Below are positions 1 through 10,522 of a DNA stretch of 64,000 bases, one piece after another. The stretch covers positions 34,108,618 to 34,172,617 of the forward strand of contig OY743170.1 in assembly GCA_963555705.1 (NCBI GenBank), given 5' to 3'. The notes beneath the pieces are model-generated. The model had not been told where the DNA came from. It did not search any database and saw nothing but the letters and a program-made list of their open reading frames with translations. Source of the stretch: Ligustrum vulgare (lineage: Eukaryota > Streptophyta > Magnoliopsida > Lamiales > Oleaceae). Numbering within the stretch: position 1 is the stretch's first letter; each line of letters starts with the position of its first letter. Both the position numbers and the translations under genes were made by a program.

Positions 1-2
1 CT

Positions 3-2467
3 GTTTGGGGTCATGCCATATTACATGTTGCATCCTTGGTTCGTTTAAGACCAACTGCGTATTATCAATATTCTCCTTTGCAACTTGCAATTGGTCATGA
101 GCCTAATATTTCTCACTTACGAGTTTTTGGTTGTGCCGTCCAAGTCCCAATTTCACCCCCCACAACATACCAAAATGGGTCCCCAACGAAGACTTGAAAT
201 TTATGTTAGTTTTGATTCACCATCAATAATAAGGTATCTTGAACCTTTAACGGGTGATCTATTCACTGCACGTTTTGCAGATTGTCATTTTGACGAAATG
301 ACTTTCCCAACCTTGGGAGGAACAAAACTACATCCTGAAAAATATGGTAAAATTTCATGGAATGAAACAACTTTGTCTCACTTTGATCCCCGCAGCAATC
401 AATGTGAGCAAGAAGTTGGAAAAATCATTCACTTGCAAAGAGTTGCAAATCAATTACCGGATGTATTTGTTGACACGAGAAAAGTGACAAAGTCACATAT
501 ACCAACAGAAAATATCCCTGCACAAATTGATGTCCTTGAAGGACAATTTGCTGTAGCAAATGAATCTCAAATACGCCAGAAGCATGGTCGACCAGTTGGT
601 GCTAAAGACTCTGTACCTCGAAAAAGAAAAGTACAAGAGAAAAACCAACCAAAAACTTCAGCAGAAGTAGTATTTGAAAAGATTGATCAATCGGATATTG
701 AGAATATGGTTCCTGCAGAACCACAAGTATTCGAAAATAATGAGATTTCAATAAACTATTTAGTATCTCATAAAATATGGGAAAGGAATACTATTGTCAT
801 AGATGACATTTTCGCCTTTAATGTGGCTCTTGAAATAATGAAAGATGAGGATCCTGAACCACTGTCTGTGAAAGACTGTCGCATAGAAATGATTGGCCAA
901 AATAGAAAGAAGCCATACAGGCGGAGTTAAATTCCTTAGAGAAACGAAAAGTATTCGAACATGTAGTTCGAACACCTGAAAATGTAATCACTGTAGGATA
1001 CAAATGGGTTTTTGTAAGGAAAATGAATGAAAATAATGAGATTACAAGATACAAAGCTCGACTTGTAGCTCAAGGTTTCTCTCAAAGACCAGGAATTGAT
1101 TATGAGGAAACGTATTCTCCCGTAATGGATACTATCACTTTTAGATTCTTAATTAGTTTGACTGTGTCACAAAGGCTTGATATGCGCCTTATGGATGTAG
1201 TAACTGCCTATCTATATGGTTCACTTGATAGTGACATATACATGAAAATCCCTGAAGGACTCAAAATTCCAGAAGCAAATAATACATGCCCGAGAACTAT
1301 GTTCTCTATTAAATTGCAAAGATCATTATATGGATTGAAACAATCCAGATGCATGTGGTATAATCGCCTTAGCGAATATTTTTTGAAGGAGGATTATAAA
1401 AATGATGACATTTGTCCCTGTGTTTTCATAAAGAAAACAAATAGTGGATTTGCAATTATTGCAGTATATGTGGATGATTTAAATCTGATTGGAACTCCTG
1501 AAGAGCTCAATAAAACTGCAGATTATTTAAAGAATGAATTTGAGATGAAAGATTTGGGAAAAACTAAGTTTTGTCTTGGGTTGCAAATTGAACATTTCTC
1601 AGAAGGATTATTTGTTCATCAATCTTCTTATACAGAAAAAGTTTTAAATCGTTTTTATATGGACAAAGCACATCCATTGGCATCCCCTATGGTTGTTCGA
1701 TCACTTGATGTGAAAATAGATCTATTTCGTCCACCTGAAGATGGGGAAAAAATCCTTGGTTCTGAAGTACCATATCTTAGTGCAATTGGAGCGCTAACAT
1801 ATCTTGCAAATTGTACTCGACCTGACATAGCTTTTTCTGTAAATCTCCTTGCAAGATATAGCTCTACACCGACTCAAAGACATTGGAATGGTGTTAAACA
1901 CATTTTTCGATACCTAAAGGGTACTATTGATATGAGATTATTTTATTCACAAAAATTAGGATCTTCTTTAGTGGGATATGCAGATGCAGGTTATCTCTCT
2001 GATCCACATAAAGCTAAATCGCAAACGGATATGTGTTTACACATGGAGGAACAGCTATATCATGGAGATCCGTGAAGCAAACCTTGACAACAACATCTTC
2101 AAATCATTCAGAAATTATTGCAATCCACGAGGCAAGTCGAGAATGTGTATGGTTGAGGAACATGACCCATCATATCCAAGCATCATGCGGATTAACTTCA
2201 ACTAGAGACAGTCCAACAATTTTGTATGAACACAATGCAGCTTGTATTGCACAACTCAAAGGAGGCTTCATCAAAGGAGACAGAACAAAGCATATCTCTC
2301 CAAAATTCTTCTACAAGCATGAGCTTCAGAAAACTGGGGATATTGATGTTCAACAAATTCGCCCGAGTAAAAATGTAGCTGATTTATTTACAAAGGCATT
2401 GCCAACATCCACATTCAAGAAAATGGTTCATGAGATTGAAATGCGTCGACTCAAAGATTTACAGTGA
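3..2467 (+). pseudogene. Copia retrotransposon polyprotein, 3' half (integrase end, RT, RNase H)
   Basis: Decayed Ty1/Copia pol reading rightwards. The integrase C-terminal region (LRVFGCAVQVPISPP, then KMGPQRRLEIYV and IRYLEPLTGDLF) spans about 3-500. Reverse transcriptase follows, with KARLVAQGFSQRPGIDYEET near 1050 and the catalytic YVDD box at 1467-1478. RNase H and the tail (ADLFTKALPTSTF) end at the stop at 2467. The coding line changes frame at least three times: near 155-160, near 905 with a stop at 928-930, and near 2030. Gag, protease and most of integrase lie outside the window or are gone. It cannot encode a working polyprotein. Family assignment is secure at the Copia level; the lineage (Retrofit or Tork type) is a guess. 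Confidence 0.93.
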
Positions 2468-2487
2468 TCAGTATCAGGGGGAGTAGT

Positions 2488-2662
2488 TGTACTCTTTTTC
2501 CTTAGCCCAAGTTTTGTTCCACTGGGTTTTTTTGGCAAGGTTTTGATGAGGCAGCATTTATTGTAATACTCCAAAATAACTGTACTCTTTTTCCCTTCGT
2601 TTGATTTTTTTCCCATTGAATTTTTATCAAACAAGGTTTTAACGAGGCAGATATTTTGTAAT
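2488..2662 (+). repeat. Two imperfect ~90-bp repeats upstream of the Copia polypurine tract
   Basis: Two units, starting at 2488 and 2581, each open with TGTACTCTTTTTCC and contain an AAGGTTTT..GAGGCAG block ending in TTGTAATA. They lie between the pol stop and the polypurine tract. Such repeats are common in the 3' untranslated region of this kind of plant Copia element. Confidence 0.75.
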
Positions 2663-2670
2663 ATGTCATT

Positions 2671-2868
2671 CAAGGGGGAGTGTTATAAATATTATACTAT
2701 TTAGTAAATGACATTCATACCTCTGTAACCCTAGGGATAATTACTTTGTATATCCCTTTCTTCCCCTATATATATGGGGCTCTAATTCTTAATAAAATAC
2801 ACGTTTATTTGCCTCTTTATTTTCTTCTCTCTTTTTCTCTATTTCATATCATTTATGTATTGTTTCCA
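2671..2868 (+). mobile_element. Copia polypurine tract and 3' LTR
   Basis: CAAGGGGGAG at 2671-2680 is a polypurine tract, and the LTR begins directly after it at 2681 with TGTTATAAAT. A TATA-like CTATATATATGG near 2766 and an AATAAAATA polyadenylation-like motif near 2793 fit U3 and R. The right end is not certain; a CA at 2867-2868 is my choice. No 5' LTR is in the window. Confidence 0.7.
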
Positions 2869-2905
2869 TAAAATTTTGTGGTGGTTACCCTACTAATAAA
2901 TAATC

Positions 2906-2911
2906 TATAAA
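2906..2911 (+). promoter_or_regulatory. Candidate TATA box of the P450 gene
   Basis: TATAAA lies 93 bp upstream of the ATG at 3004, which would leave a leader of roughly 65-70 bp. It sits only about 40 bp past the inferred end of the Copia LTR, so anything more distal than the core promoter would be transposon DNA. Inference from position only. Confidence 0.45.
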
Positions 2912-3003
2912 GTACCTTAAAAAGTACCTTAAAGTAAGTATATGACCCAGAAGTCAAGAGTGAAGAAAATAAAGAAACCAAGATTTTAAGCTTCAAATCA
3001 ATA

Positions 3004-6000
3004 ATGGAGTTCCATTTCCTGATCAAAGCTTTCTTTTCTGGTGCATTGGTTGGTGTTTTGGGACTGGTTTTCCATCTGTACAATACCTTGATGGCGAAGC
3101 CGGAGATGCTGCGCTCCGCCCTTAAAAGGCAAGGAGTGAGCGGCCCGCGGCCGACTCTTCTTCTTGGAAACATTTTGGAGATAAAAAAGGCAAGAGATTC
3201 AGCCAAGGTTCCTACCAATGGCGCTCCAGTGTTGCACAACTGTGGGGGTGCTCTTCTTCCCTTTTTTGACAATTGGAGGAAGCAATACGGTATGATTATG
3301 AACTCTCTGACTTGTTTGGCTACAATTATTGTAATTTGTACATTAACATGCCAGACTAGACATTTATCATTTTATTTATTTTTTATTCTATTTTTTCTTG
3401 ACTTCGTTTGGTGAAAATCATCACTTTTTTCTTTATTGATGATTAAGAGCATGTTTGGTAATGGAAGGAAAAAAAATTGAGTTTTATAGTTTTGATAGAT
3501 GTGTTGTTTAAAATTGTTTAAAGTTGTTTGAATAGTCAATAATGGTGGGCTTGACTAAGAATAGAGGGATGAGATTAAGTTTGAAAAATTATGGTAAAAA
3601 ATTCACCTTTACCAAACAAGCTCTAAGAACAATTTATATTCTCTTTAGATAGGATGATGATTCTTTTAAAAAAACTTGAATGAAAATGAGAACTTGAGTT
3701 ACTAACTATTTGTGTTTTTTGGACCCTGTTTTATGGATATGCAGGCGATGTGTTTTTGTTTTCGCTTGGGAATACACAAATAGTGCATGTGACTCAACCG
3801 GACATGGTGAGGGAGATTAATACTTGTACATCTTTGGATTTGGGGAAGCCAACATATCAAGCAAGGGAGAGAGGTTCATTGCTAGGCCAAGGCATTCTCA
3901 CTTCTAATGGCACCATTTGGGCTCATCAGAGGAAGATTCTTGCTCCTGAATTGTACATGGAGAAGGTCAAGGTATATATTCTATGAGGATTTGTCATTGA
4001 ATCTTTTCGATCCAACTGAATTCTATCCCGATTTCATCTTTGATTAATGATAATTTAATTGGAGTGTAAACTTATCTCCTTAACGTTCGATTGACCTATT
4101 GAATAATGCTAGTTAGCCACCCTCCTTTGCCGTCTTGGATGATTGAATTTTTGTGGGATGTTGATTTTGGAGTCGATATGATGGAAAGAAATAGATTGCT
4201 GTCATGTGTGTGAGTGTAAAACTTTATATCAAATTTTCAGTTCCTGTAGGAGGATTATTGGCAAATTATATCTTTAAGTTAAGTTTGCACTCTTCTTCAT
4301 TGTTATAGCGAAAAATTGCAATGACAAAATAAACATATCTCTCGCATTAAGCTATAAACTACTATTAATCTAATCTTTGTGTGTGCTATGAATTTATTGT
4401 TTGTTTGTTATTTCTCTCTTAATTTGGAATTAGGCTTTAATGTGTAACAATTAATAATGACATCTTTACCTATTTGTACAAATTCAGGGCATGATAACTT
4501 TGATTCAAGAGTCGACGATCACATTATTGAACTCGTGGAACAATATACTCGAGGAGGAGGGCGGCCTGGCGGACATCAATATTGATGAGCATATGAGAAG
4601 TTTTTCAGGAGATGTAATATCTAGAGCTTGTTTTGGGAGCAACTATTCCAGAGGAGAGGAAATTTTCTTGAGGCTTAGGGCCCTCCAAGAAGCTGCATCA
4701 AAGAAACTTTTGGCTACAGGAATACCAGGCATGAGGTATATACGAGTACTTAACCCCCAAGTAGATCACAACTTCGATGCGCTTAGGCATGTTTAGTACA
4801 CTCTGTTCAATATAATTGTCATACAGAATCAGCTAAATTATGTGTTAGATTTTTTTTTTTTTTTTTTTTTTAAAGGAGGTCTTTTTCAATATATTTATGG
4901 TTTGTTTCTCTGCCAATGTTTCTTTCTACCAAATTGTTAAACCCTTGATCTCAACCATATTTGAATAAGTTACTTTTTTTCTACTTTCAAACAATAAAAT
5001 TTAGCCTCCGTTTATGCAGCTTCAGCTGCTCATTACAATGACCAGCCATCATTTTTTTCGGTGTTCGAGATGAGATTTACGGTTAAAAATTGGAGAGAAA
5101 ATGTGTATGATTAAAAAGTGGTTTGGGAAATTGTATAGATTATAAATTGCAATCATGACTGATTATAATGAGTTTCCAAACACGCCCTTAATAATTGGAG
5201 AGAAAATGTATATGATTAAAAAGTGGTTTGAGAAAGTGTGTAGATTATAAATTGCAATCACGACTGATTATAATGAGTTTCCAAACACGCCCTTAATAAT
5301 TTTTAGAGTTCTTAAAGTCTTGTTGAGTTCAATGTACAAATCATGTCACAAAAAAATCGAAATTTACTAAAGTTGGAGAATTTTTACAGGCATCTTCCTA
5401 TAAAGAGCAATAGGGAAGCATGGGCATTGGAGAAAGAGGTCAAGACATTGATATTGAATGTAGTGAAGGAAAGGAAAGAAGTTGGATATGAGAAAGATTT
5501 ATTGCAAATGGTTCTTGAAGGGGCTAACAACAGCAATTTAAGCCAAGATTCAATAGATCGTTTCGTTGTTGACAATTGCAAAAACATTTACTTGGCTGGG
5601 TATGAGACCACGGCAGTTTCTGCTACATGGTGCCTCATGCTATTGGCGTCTCATCCAAATTGGCAAGATCGGATTCGTGCTGAGGTTCGAGAAATCTGCA
5701 AGGGCCGAAATCCCGATGCTGATATGATTCGGAAAATGAAACAGGTAAATCTAGTCAATAATGAAATGGGCTAAATTCGTCGTTCTAGTGAGGATCGCCA
5801 CAACTCCTCTTTTTGCAAATTTTTCTAACACTTCAATCCATTCAATCTTGCAGTTAACAATGGCAATCAACGAGTCCTTACGCCTCTACCCTCCCGTGGC
5901 TGTCATATCAAGGGAGGCCTTAACTAGCATGAAATTCGGAGACCTTGACGTCCCCAAGGGTGTTAATCTATGGACAGTTGTGACAACATTACACACTGAT

Positions 6001-6279
6001 CCAGACAACTGGGGACCTGATTCCTACCAATTCAATCCAGAAAGGTTTGCAAATGGACTTACAGGAGCCTGCAAATTTCCACACTTGTACATGCCATTTG
6101 GGGTTGGACCAAGGGTGTGTCTAGGCCAGAATCTTGCCTTGGTTGAACTCAAAATACTTGTATCTCTAATTTTATCTAAATTTTCATTCACTTTGTCCCC
6201 TAAGTACATTCATTCTCCAGCACTCAAATTGGTTATTGAGCCTGGTCATGGAGTTAATCTTTTGGTGCGCAAGTTGTGA
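3004..6279 (+). CDS. CYP714: Cytochrome P450, CYP714-type (clan 72), five exons
   Basis: Predicted exons are 3004-3289, 3745-3971, 4488-4735, 5390-5744 and 5854-6279. All introns are GT-AG, all joins are in phase, and the product is 513 aa with no internal stop, a normal length for the family. There is an N-terminal membrane anchor (residues about 7-27) and then the clan-72 hinge LKRQGVSGP. The I-helix oxygen-binding motif AGYETT is at 323-328, the K-helix ExxR (ESLR) at 379-382, PERF at 434-437, and the haem loop FGVGPRVCLG has its cysteine ligand at 461. Characterised CYP714 enzymes oxidise gibberellins or related diterpenoids, and some act on triterpenes, in the ER membrane; the substrate here cannot be told. 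The full set of catalytic motifs argues for a working gene. The subfamily (C or E) is uncertain. Confidence 0.93.
3446..3624. mobile_element. MITE in P450 intron 1
   Basis: The ends AGAGCATGTTTGGTAA (3446) and TTACCAAACAAGCTCT (to 3624) are inverted repeats of 16 bp with one mismatch, enclosing about 150 bp of AT-rich non-coding DNA. The superfamily is unclear because no clean target duplication is seen. Confidence 0.7.
5088..5297 (+). repeat. 105-bp tandem duplication in P450 intron 3
   Basis: The units 5088-5192 and 5193-5297 are nearly identical. Each starts AATTGGAGAGAAAATGT and ends CAAACACGCCCTTAAT, and they follow a T-run at about 4850-4872. Non-coding. Confidence 0.85.
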
Positions 6280-6444
6280 TTATTTTCTTCATGATATAGA
6301 GGTCTTCCTCTTCCTCTTTGTTCACATCACTTCCTATGGAGGAAATGACTCAGCACTCCCTATTAACGGAATTTCGTTTTGGTCAATGAACTTTATTTTC
6401 TCTTGATTTGTTAATTTCATGTCATGATTTACTTGCGTGATATC
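6280..6444 (+). other. P450 3' untranslated and flanking region
   Basis: This AT-rich stretch follows the stop codon at 6277-6279 and runs to the next MITE. No other signal is seen. Confidence 0.4.
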
Positions 6445-6969
6445 TAGGGGTGGGCATCAACCCGCCCAACCCGATCGGGTTGGGTTGGGTTTTGATGAAA
6501 ATTGGGTTGGGTTGGGTTATAAAAAAAAAATTTTGTTTGGGTTGGGTTGTGTTGTGGGTTGGATGACAAACCCGACCCGACCCGACCCAACCCAATCAAA
6601 ATTTTAAAAATATAAGACCATTTAAATTTCAAGAATCTTAAATCCATTTTTAATTTGGATAAAACTCAAATATAATTTGAACATATTTTAGTTTTATTAG
6701 AAAATATTCAATTTATTATATTTGAGCTTATTGTATTGTACAAAATTTATTTGATTTATGGGCATAATTTTTTAATTTTCTAAGAATTTTATTTAATTGG
6801 ACCAAAGTCCAAACCACCCAACACAACCCAACCCGACCGAAACTTGGGTTGGGTTGTGTTTGAACTCATGTTTGGGTTGGGTTGGGTTGATTTTTTATCA
6901 ACCCGACCATAGTGAGTTGGGTTCGGGTTGGGCAAAAAATCGACCCAACCCAACCCACGCCCACCCCTA
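6445..6969. mobile_element. hAT-like MITE with 8-bp target duplication
   Basis: The ends TAGGGGTGGGC and GCCCACCCCTA are perfect 11-bp inverted repeats. They are flanked by GTGATATC (6437-6444) and GTGAAATC (6970-6977), an 8-bp duplication with one change. Subterminal arrays of GGGTTGGGTT and its complement are dense at both ends. There is no coding capacity, so this is a non-autonomous hAT-type element. Confidence 0.88.
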
Positions 6970-7136
6970 GTGAAATCTGTATATGTGGGCATTTTTTTTG
7001 AACAATACCTCAGACATATGATGATGCAAAGTGTGAGCTAAGATTTCAAACGAGCTCAAAGATACATATTCATCCAAACTTTTGAGTTAAAATGTTTAAT
7101 TTATTTTTTGAGTTGTAAGGTATATATTTGTTTTAT

Positions 7137-7421
7137 GATAATTGGCGTAAAATGTCTCTACCTTTGAACATTTTTGTGCAATTCGTTCGTACCTTAATTT
7201 TTTTTTTTTAATTGATAATTTCATCTTCACCTTTACATTTCCTTGCTGAAAACATCTTTATCGTCCAAAAATTCGTTTGTTGACCAATTAATCATCTTTT
7301 AACCATTTTAATGAAGGATAAAAAAATCTTTTTACATTATTTAACTTAAAATTATATAACAAAAAAAAAAAAATGAAAAACAAAATAAAAATTTATTACT
7401 ATTCATCATCTCATTTATCTT
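7137..7421 (+). repeat. Left terminal inverted repeat of the Pack-MULE
   Basis: Pairs with 8250-8525. Shared blocks include CTACCTTTG, TTGAAAACATC, CGTCCAAAAAT and TTTTTACATTATTTAA read in opposite directions. Confidence 0.85.
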
Positions 7422-7504
7422 CCCCTTCATTCCCACACAACCACAACCCAATCCCCAACCCAATTGATCGAACCACAAATTAGGGGAAACAACTTCATTT
7501 GCAA

Positions 7505-7612
7505 TTACTGCCCTAAATACATTGAACTATATCCTCCATCCCCAATTTCACGTGTCAGGTTGAATCTATTAGTAGAGGACTCGAGCTCTTCATAGGATCT
7601 TCTTCTCCATCC
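7505..7612 (-). pseudogene. Captured kinase fragment (LRK10-like)
   Basis: On the minus strand the stretch reads SYEELESSTNRFNLTREIGD and continues with a glycine-rich loop resembling GDGGFGTVY, here altered to GDGGYSSMY. Plant LRK10-like and WAK-like receptor kinases have a YEELEEATNNFD..ELGDGGFGTVYYG stretch at the start of the kinase domain, so this looks like a captured kinase exon edge. The match ends at the stop at 7505. Upstream residues back to 7864 are not recognisable. It is too short to act as a kinase. Confidence 0.65.
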
Positions 7613-7887
7613 ATTAGTGCTTTTCTTCATGATCGAAAGAACACAATTCCAATAGAAATGGGAACTACGAAACGCATAAACAAGAAAATTGCAGATAATA
7701 TAGCAATTCAATTTGGACATTTCTGTTTGATTCTTCTTTGAGATGGGAAACAAATGAATGGTTTCTTTGGGTCTATCGAATTGATCCCACAAAAGCCATT
7801 GCTGGCCTATAGGATTTACAACTAGAAAATTACGAGTATTGGTCTTCATCTCACTCAACTTCAAATCCTATTCTTAAAATGTTTTCA

Positions 7888-8020
7888 AGAACTCCAAGTA
7901 TGTCGCTTTAGCATCCCGGTTGAAAGTCTTCCCGATGGCATTGGAAGAATCACATTCATGGAGGAGGTGAAGAGGGTTCTTGACAAGATTGTATTCCTAG
8001 GAGCAGCGGCTGCAATTTGG
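7888..8020 (+). pseudogene. Second captured fragment, possibly a WAK-associated ectodomain
   Basis: The + strand reads SIPVESLPDGIGRITFMEEV then KRVLDKIVFLG. This resembles the cysteine-poor middle of the extracellular domain of LRK10-like kinases (IPV..., then a block ending ...GFELEW). The frame stops after a few more residues. If right, the Pack-MULE holds two parts of one receptor-kinase type in opposite orientations. The call is tentative. Confidence 0.35.
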
Positions 8021-8249
8021 TAGATTTGGAGGCGAGCAAGGTTTTAGGGCCGAAAGGTGGGAACAAGAAGAATCAGAGACTCTAAATGGGGAACCAATGA
8101 AGGATACAGATCTGTTGAGTGTGGACATTGTGTGGGAGAATAACAGTTGTGATGGCAATACGGTGGCGGAGCTGACGGCTGCGTAGGAGAGAGAGTGACT
8201 AACGTATAGTTTGGTTCATACTGGAGTAGAGAAAATGATATGTTGATGA

Positions 8250-8525
8250 TATGGAAGACGAAGGAGATGATGAATAATAATAAATTTTTATTTTGTTTTT
8301 TATTTTTTTGTTATATAATTTTAAATTAAATAATGTAAAAAGACTTTTTTGTCCTTCATTAAAATTATCAAAAGATAATTAATTAGTCAACTAACGGATT
8401 TTTGGACGGTAAGGATGTTTTCAACAAGGAAATGTAGAGGTGATGATGAAATTGCAAAAAAAATTAAAGGTAGGGACGAATTACACAAGAGTGTCCAAAG
8501 GTAGGATGTTTTGCACCAATTACCC
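8250..8525 (-). repeat. Right terminal inverted repeat of the Pack-MULE
   Basis: Inverted partner of 7137-7421. It ends in CCAATTACCC next to the TTGTTTTAT target duplication. Confidence 0.85.
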
Positions 8526-8834
8526 TTGTTTTATTATTGTACCAATAACATAGTTTACTAATAGTTAGGGATTAGAATGGAATTATTGTAAGATTAATTT
8601 GTACATAGGGTTACATTGAATGAAGAGAAGTTAAGCCTTTGTTAGTTAAAATATTTGTATTTAAAAACATATTTTTTATATTTTCGAGGTAAAATATGTG
8701 ATTTATGTTTTTGAGGTAAACTATGTGGTTGAAAAGTGGAGAGAGAAAATCTGTGTTTTTAAAAAGTGATTTGGAGAATTGTATTATTTAAAAACTTACC
8801 AAACAAAAACTATGCTTTTTGTCACAAAATAACA

Positions 8835-8849
8835 TGGTATCAAAGCCAT
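8835..8849 (+). other. Primer-binding site of Copia element 2
   Basis: TGGTATCAAAGCCAT follows an ACA end and matches the initiator-tRNA-Met primer-binding site TGGTATCAGAGCC with one change. Some 300 bp of AT-rich DNA to its left (about 8540-8834) would be the LTR; its start cannot be fixed. Confidence 0.6.
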
Positions 8850-9121
8850 GAGTAAACCCTAAAAGCCAAAGGAAGAAACCGAAAACCAAAGAAACAGACA
8901 ATAGTAATGAAACTTACCCAAGCATTCTAGCTCAGGCTGATGAAGACCCAACGTCGACATCGCTTCCTAGCTATCGAGATTGTCTCTTCTCTCTGTAGCG
9001 ACTTCGGTTCACGTTCCTCCTCTTTGTGACTTCGGTTCACGTTCCTCCTCCTTGTTCCAAAAGTGCTACATTAGGAGAAACCTAGATACTACTTGTACTC
9101 AGTGCCAGCCACTGAAGTACT

Positions 9122-10522
9122 GTCAAACACCCTCCAAATTATGATAATCCTCATGTTGATAATACGATGATGCCATTGGACTCTTCTGAGATTGAAAATG
9201 AGGTACATTCTCCATCTCCTACTTCTTTACCTACTATTCCTATTTATAATTCCAATAATGCATCTTCAAACACTATTGATACTTAGAATAGGAGATATCC
9301 TCTTAGGAACCCTAACCCGCCTTACATGCTGGGTCTCTCCAAATCTTCTCCAAATATCATCTTTCATATCTCTAATTATATCTCTTACCATCGTTTATAT
9401 AAGACTAACATGACATTTTCCCTTCAAAAATCTTCTGTGTTTATCCCTAATCTTTTTAGGAAGCATTTGATCAAGCTAAGTGGAAATCTGTTATGGTAGA
9501 AGAAATGAATGCTCTTCAAAAGAACTCTTCTTATGAGATGGTCTTTTTGCCATCGATGTCATCGAAAAAAAATGACAATGGGGTACAAATGAGTGTACTC
9601 ATTAAGATGCAAGTCAGATGAGACCATTGATAGATATAAAAGCGAGGATGGTTTCCAAATGTTACACACAGACCTATGTGATTCATTATCAGGAGACTTT
9701 GCTCACGTAGCAAAGATGAACATAGTTAGAGTCATACTATCCTTAACATTCAATCAGGACTGGTCATTGAGACAATTTAATATAAAAAATTCCTTACTTC
9801 ATGGTGATTTGATAGAAGAAGTTTATATGGATCCACCCAGGTTTTACTCCTCCAAGGGATAATATATGAAAACTAAAGAAGACTCTATATGGACTAAAGC
9901 AATCACTAAGGGCGTGATTTGGAAGGTTGGGTTATTCAATGATGAGGTATGGTTTTAAATAGGCTTTAGCTGGTCATACCTTATTTTGTAAAATAAATTG
10001 TCACAATGTTATATTATTTATTGTGTATGTGTATGTGAATGACATGATTGTTACTAGCAGTATCCCAGTGAAATTGAAAAAAATTAGATTCATCAGACAA
10101 AGAAGTTTGAAATGAAAGACTTAGGTGCTCTAAAGTATTTCCTGCGCATTAGGTATCAAGATCCAAGCAAGAACTTGATTTTTTCCAACATAAGTATTTT
10201 CTTGATCTTCTAGCGAAAACTAGTATGTTGACTTGTGCTCCTGCGTATATACCCACTGAGGTGAACAATGGTCTATTTATCTACATTGACCACATTCCTA
10301 CAAACAAAGAGAGATATCGGCAATTAGTATGGAAATTGATCTATTTGACTAAAAAAAGACGTGATTTGTCATATGTGGTGAGTGTTGTAAGCCAATTTAT
10401 GCATAACCCAAGTGATCGACACATGGGTGCAGTTATCTGAATTTTTGCATATTTGGAATCTTCTCTCGACAAGGACACCTTGTAAACTAAAAGGGAGCAT
10501 TTAGATAATTGTCAGCATTAAG
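9122..10522 (+). pseudogene. Decayed Copia pol (element 2)
   Basis: Scattered frames on the + strand recall the Copia integrase-RT linker (RRYPLRNPNPPYMLGLS near 9290), then RT blocks. These include EAFDQAKWKSVMVEEMNALQ near 9460, FNIKNSLLHGDLIEEVYMDP near 9776-9836, a YVND in place of YVDD near 10030, and RDLSYVVSVVSQFMHNPSDR near 10360. The trace continues as an RNase H start (AYLESSLDKDTL) to about 10520. Gag, protease and integrase are absent between the primer site and the linker, so a large internal deletion preceded the decay. There are many stops and frameshifts. Confidence 0.85.

Larger units (their letters stand above)
7137..8525. mobile_element. Pack-MULE carrying receptor-kinase gene fragments
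   Basis: Terminal inverted repeats of roughly 275-285 bp (7137-7421 and 8250-8525) enclose about 830 bp of unrelated sequence. The element is flanked by a perfect 9-bp target duplication, TTGTTTTAT, at 7128-7136 and 8526-8534. Long inverted repeats with a 9-bp duplication are the Mutator signature. The interior has no transposase. It has a kinase-like stretch on the - strand and a separate coding-like stretch on the + strand, so this is a Pack-MULE. Confidence 0.9.

Noticed and set aside
2853..3272. 139-residue open frame antisense to P450 exon 1
   Set aside because: Shadow of the P450 coding sequence on the opposite strand.
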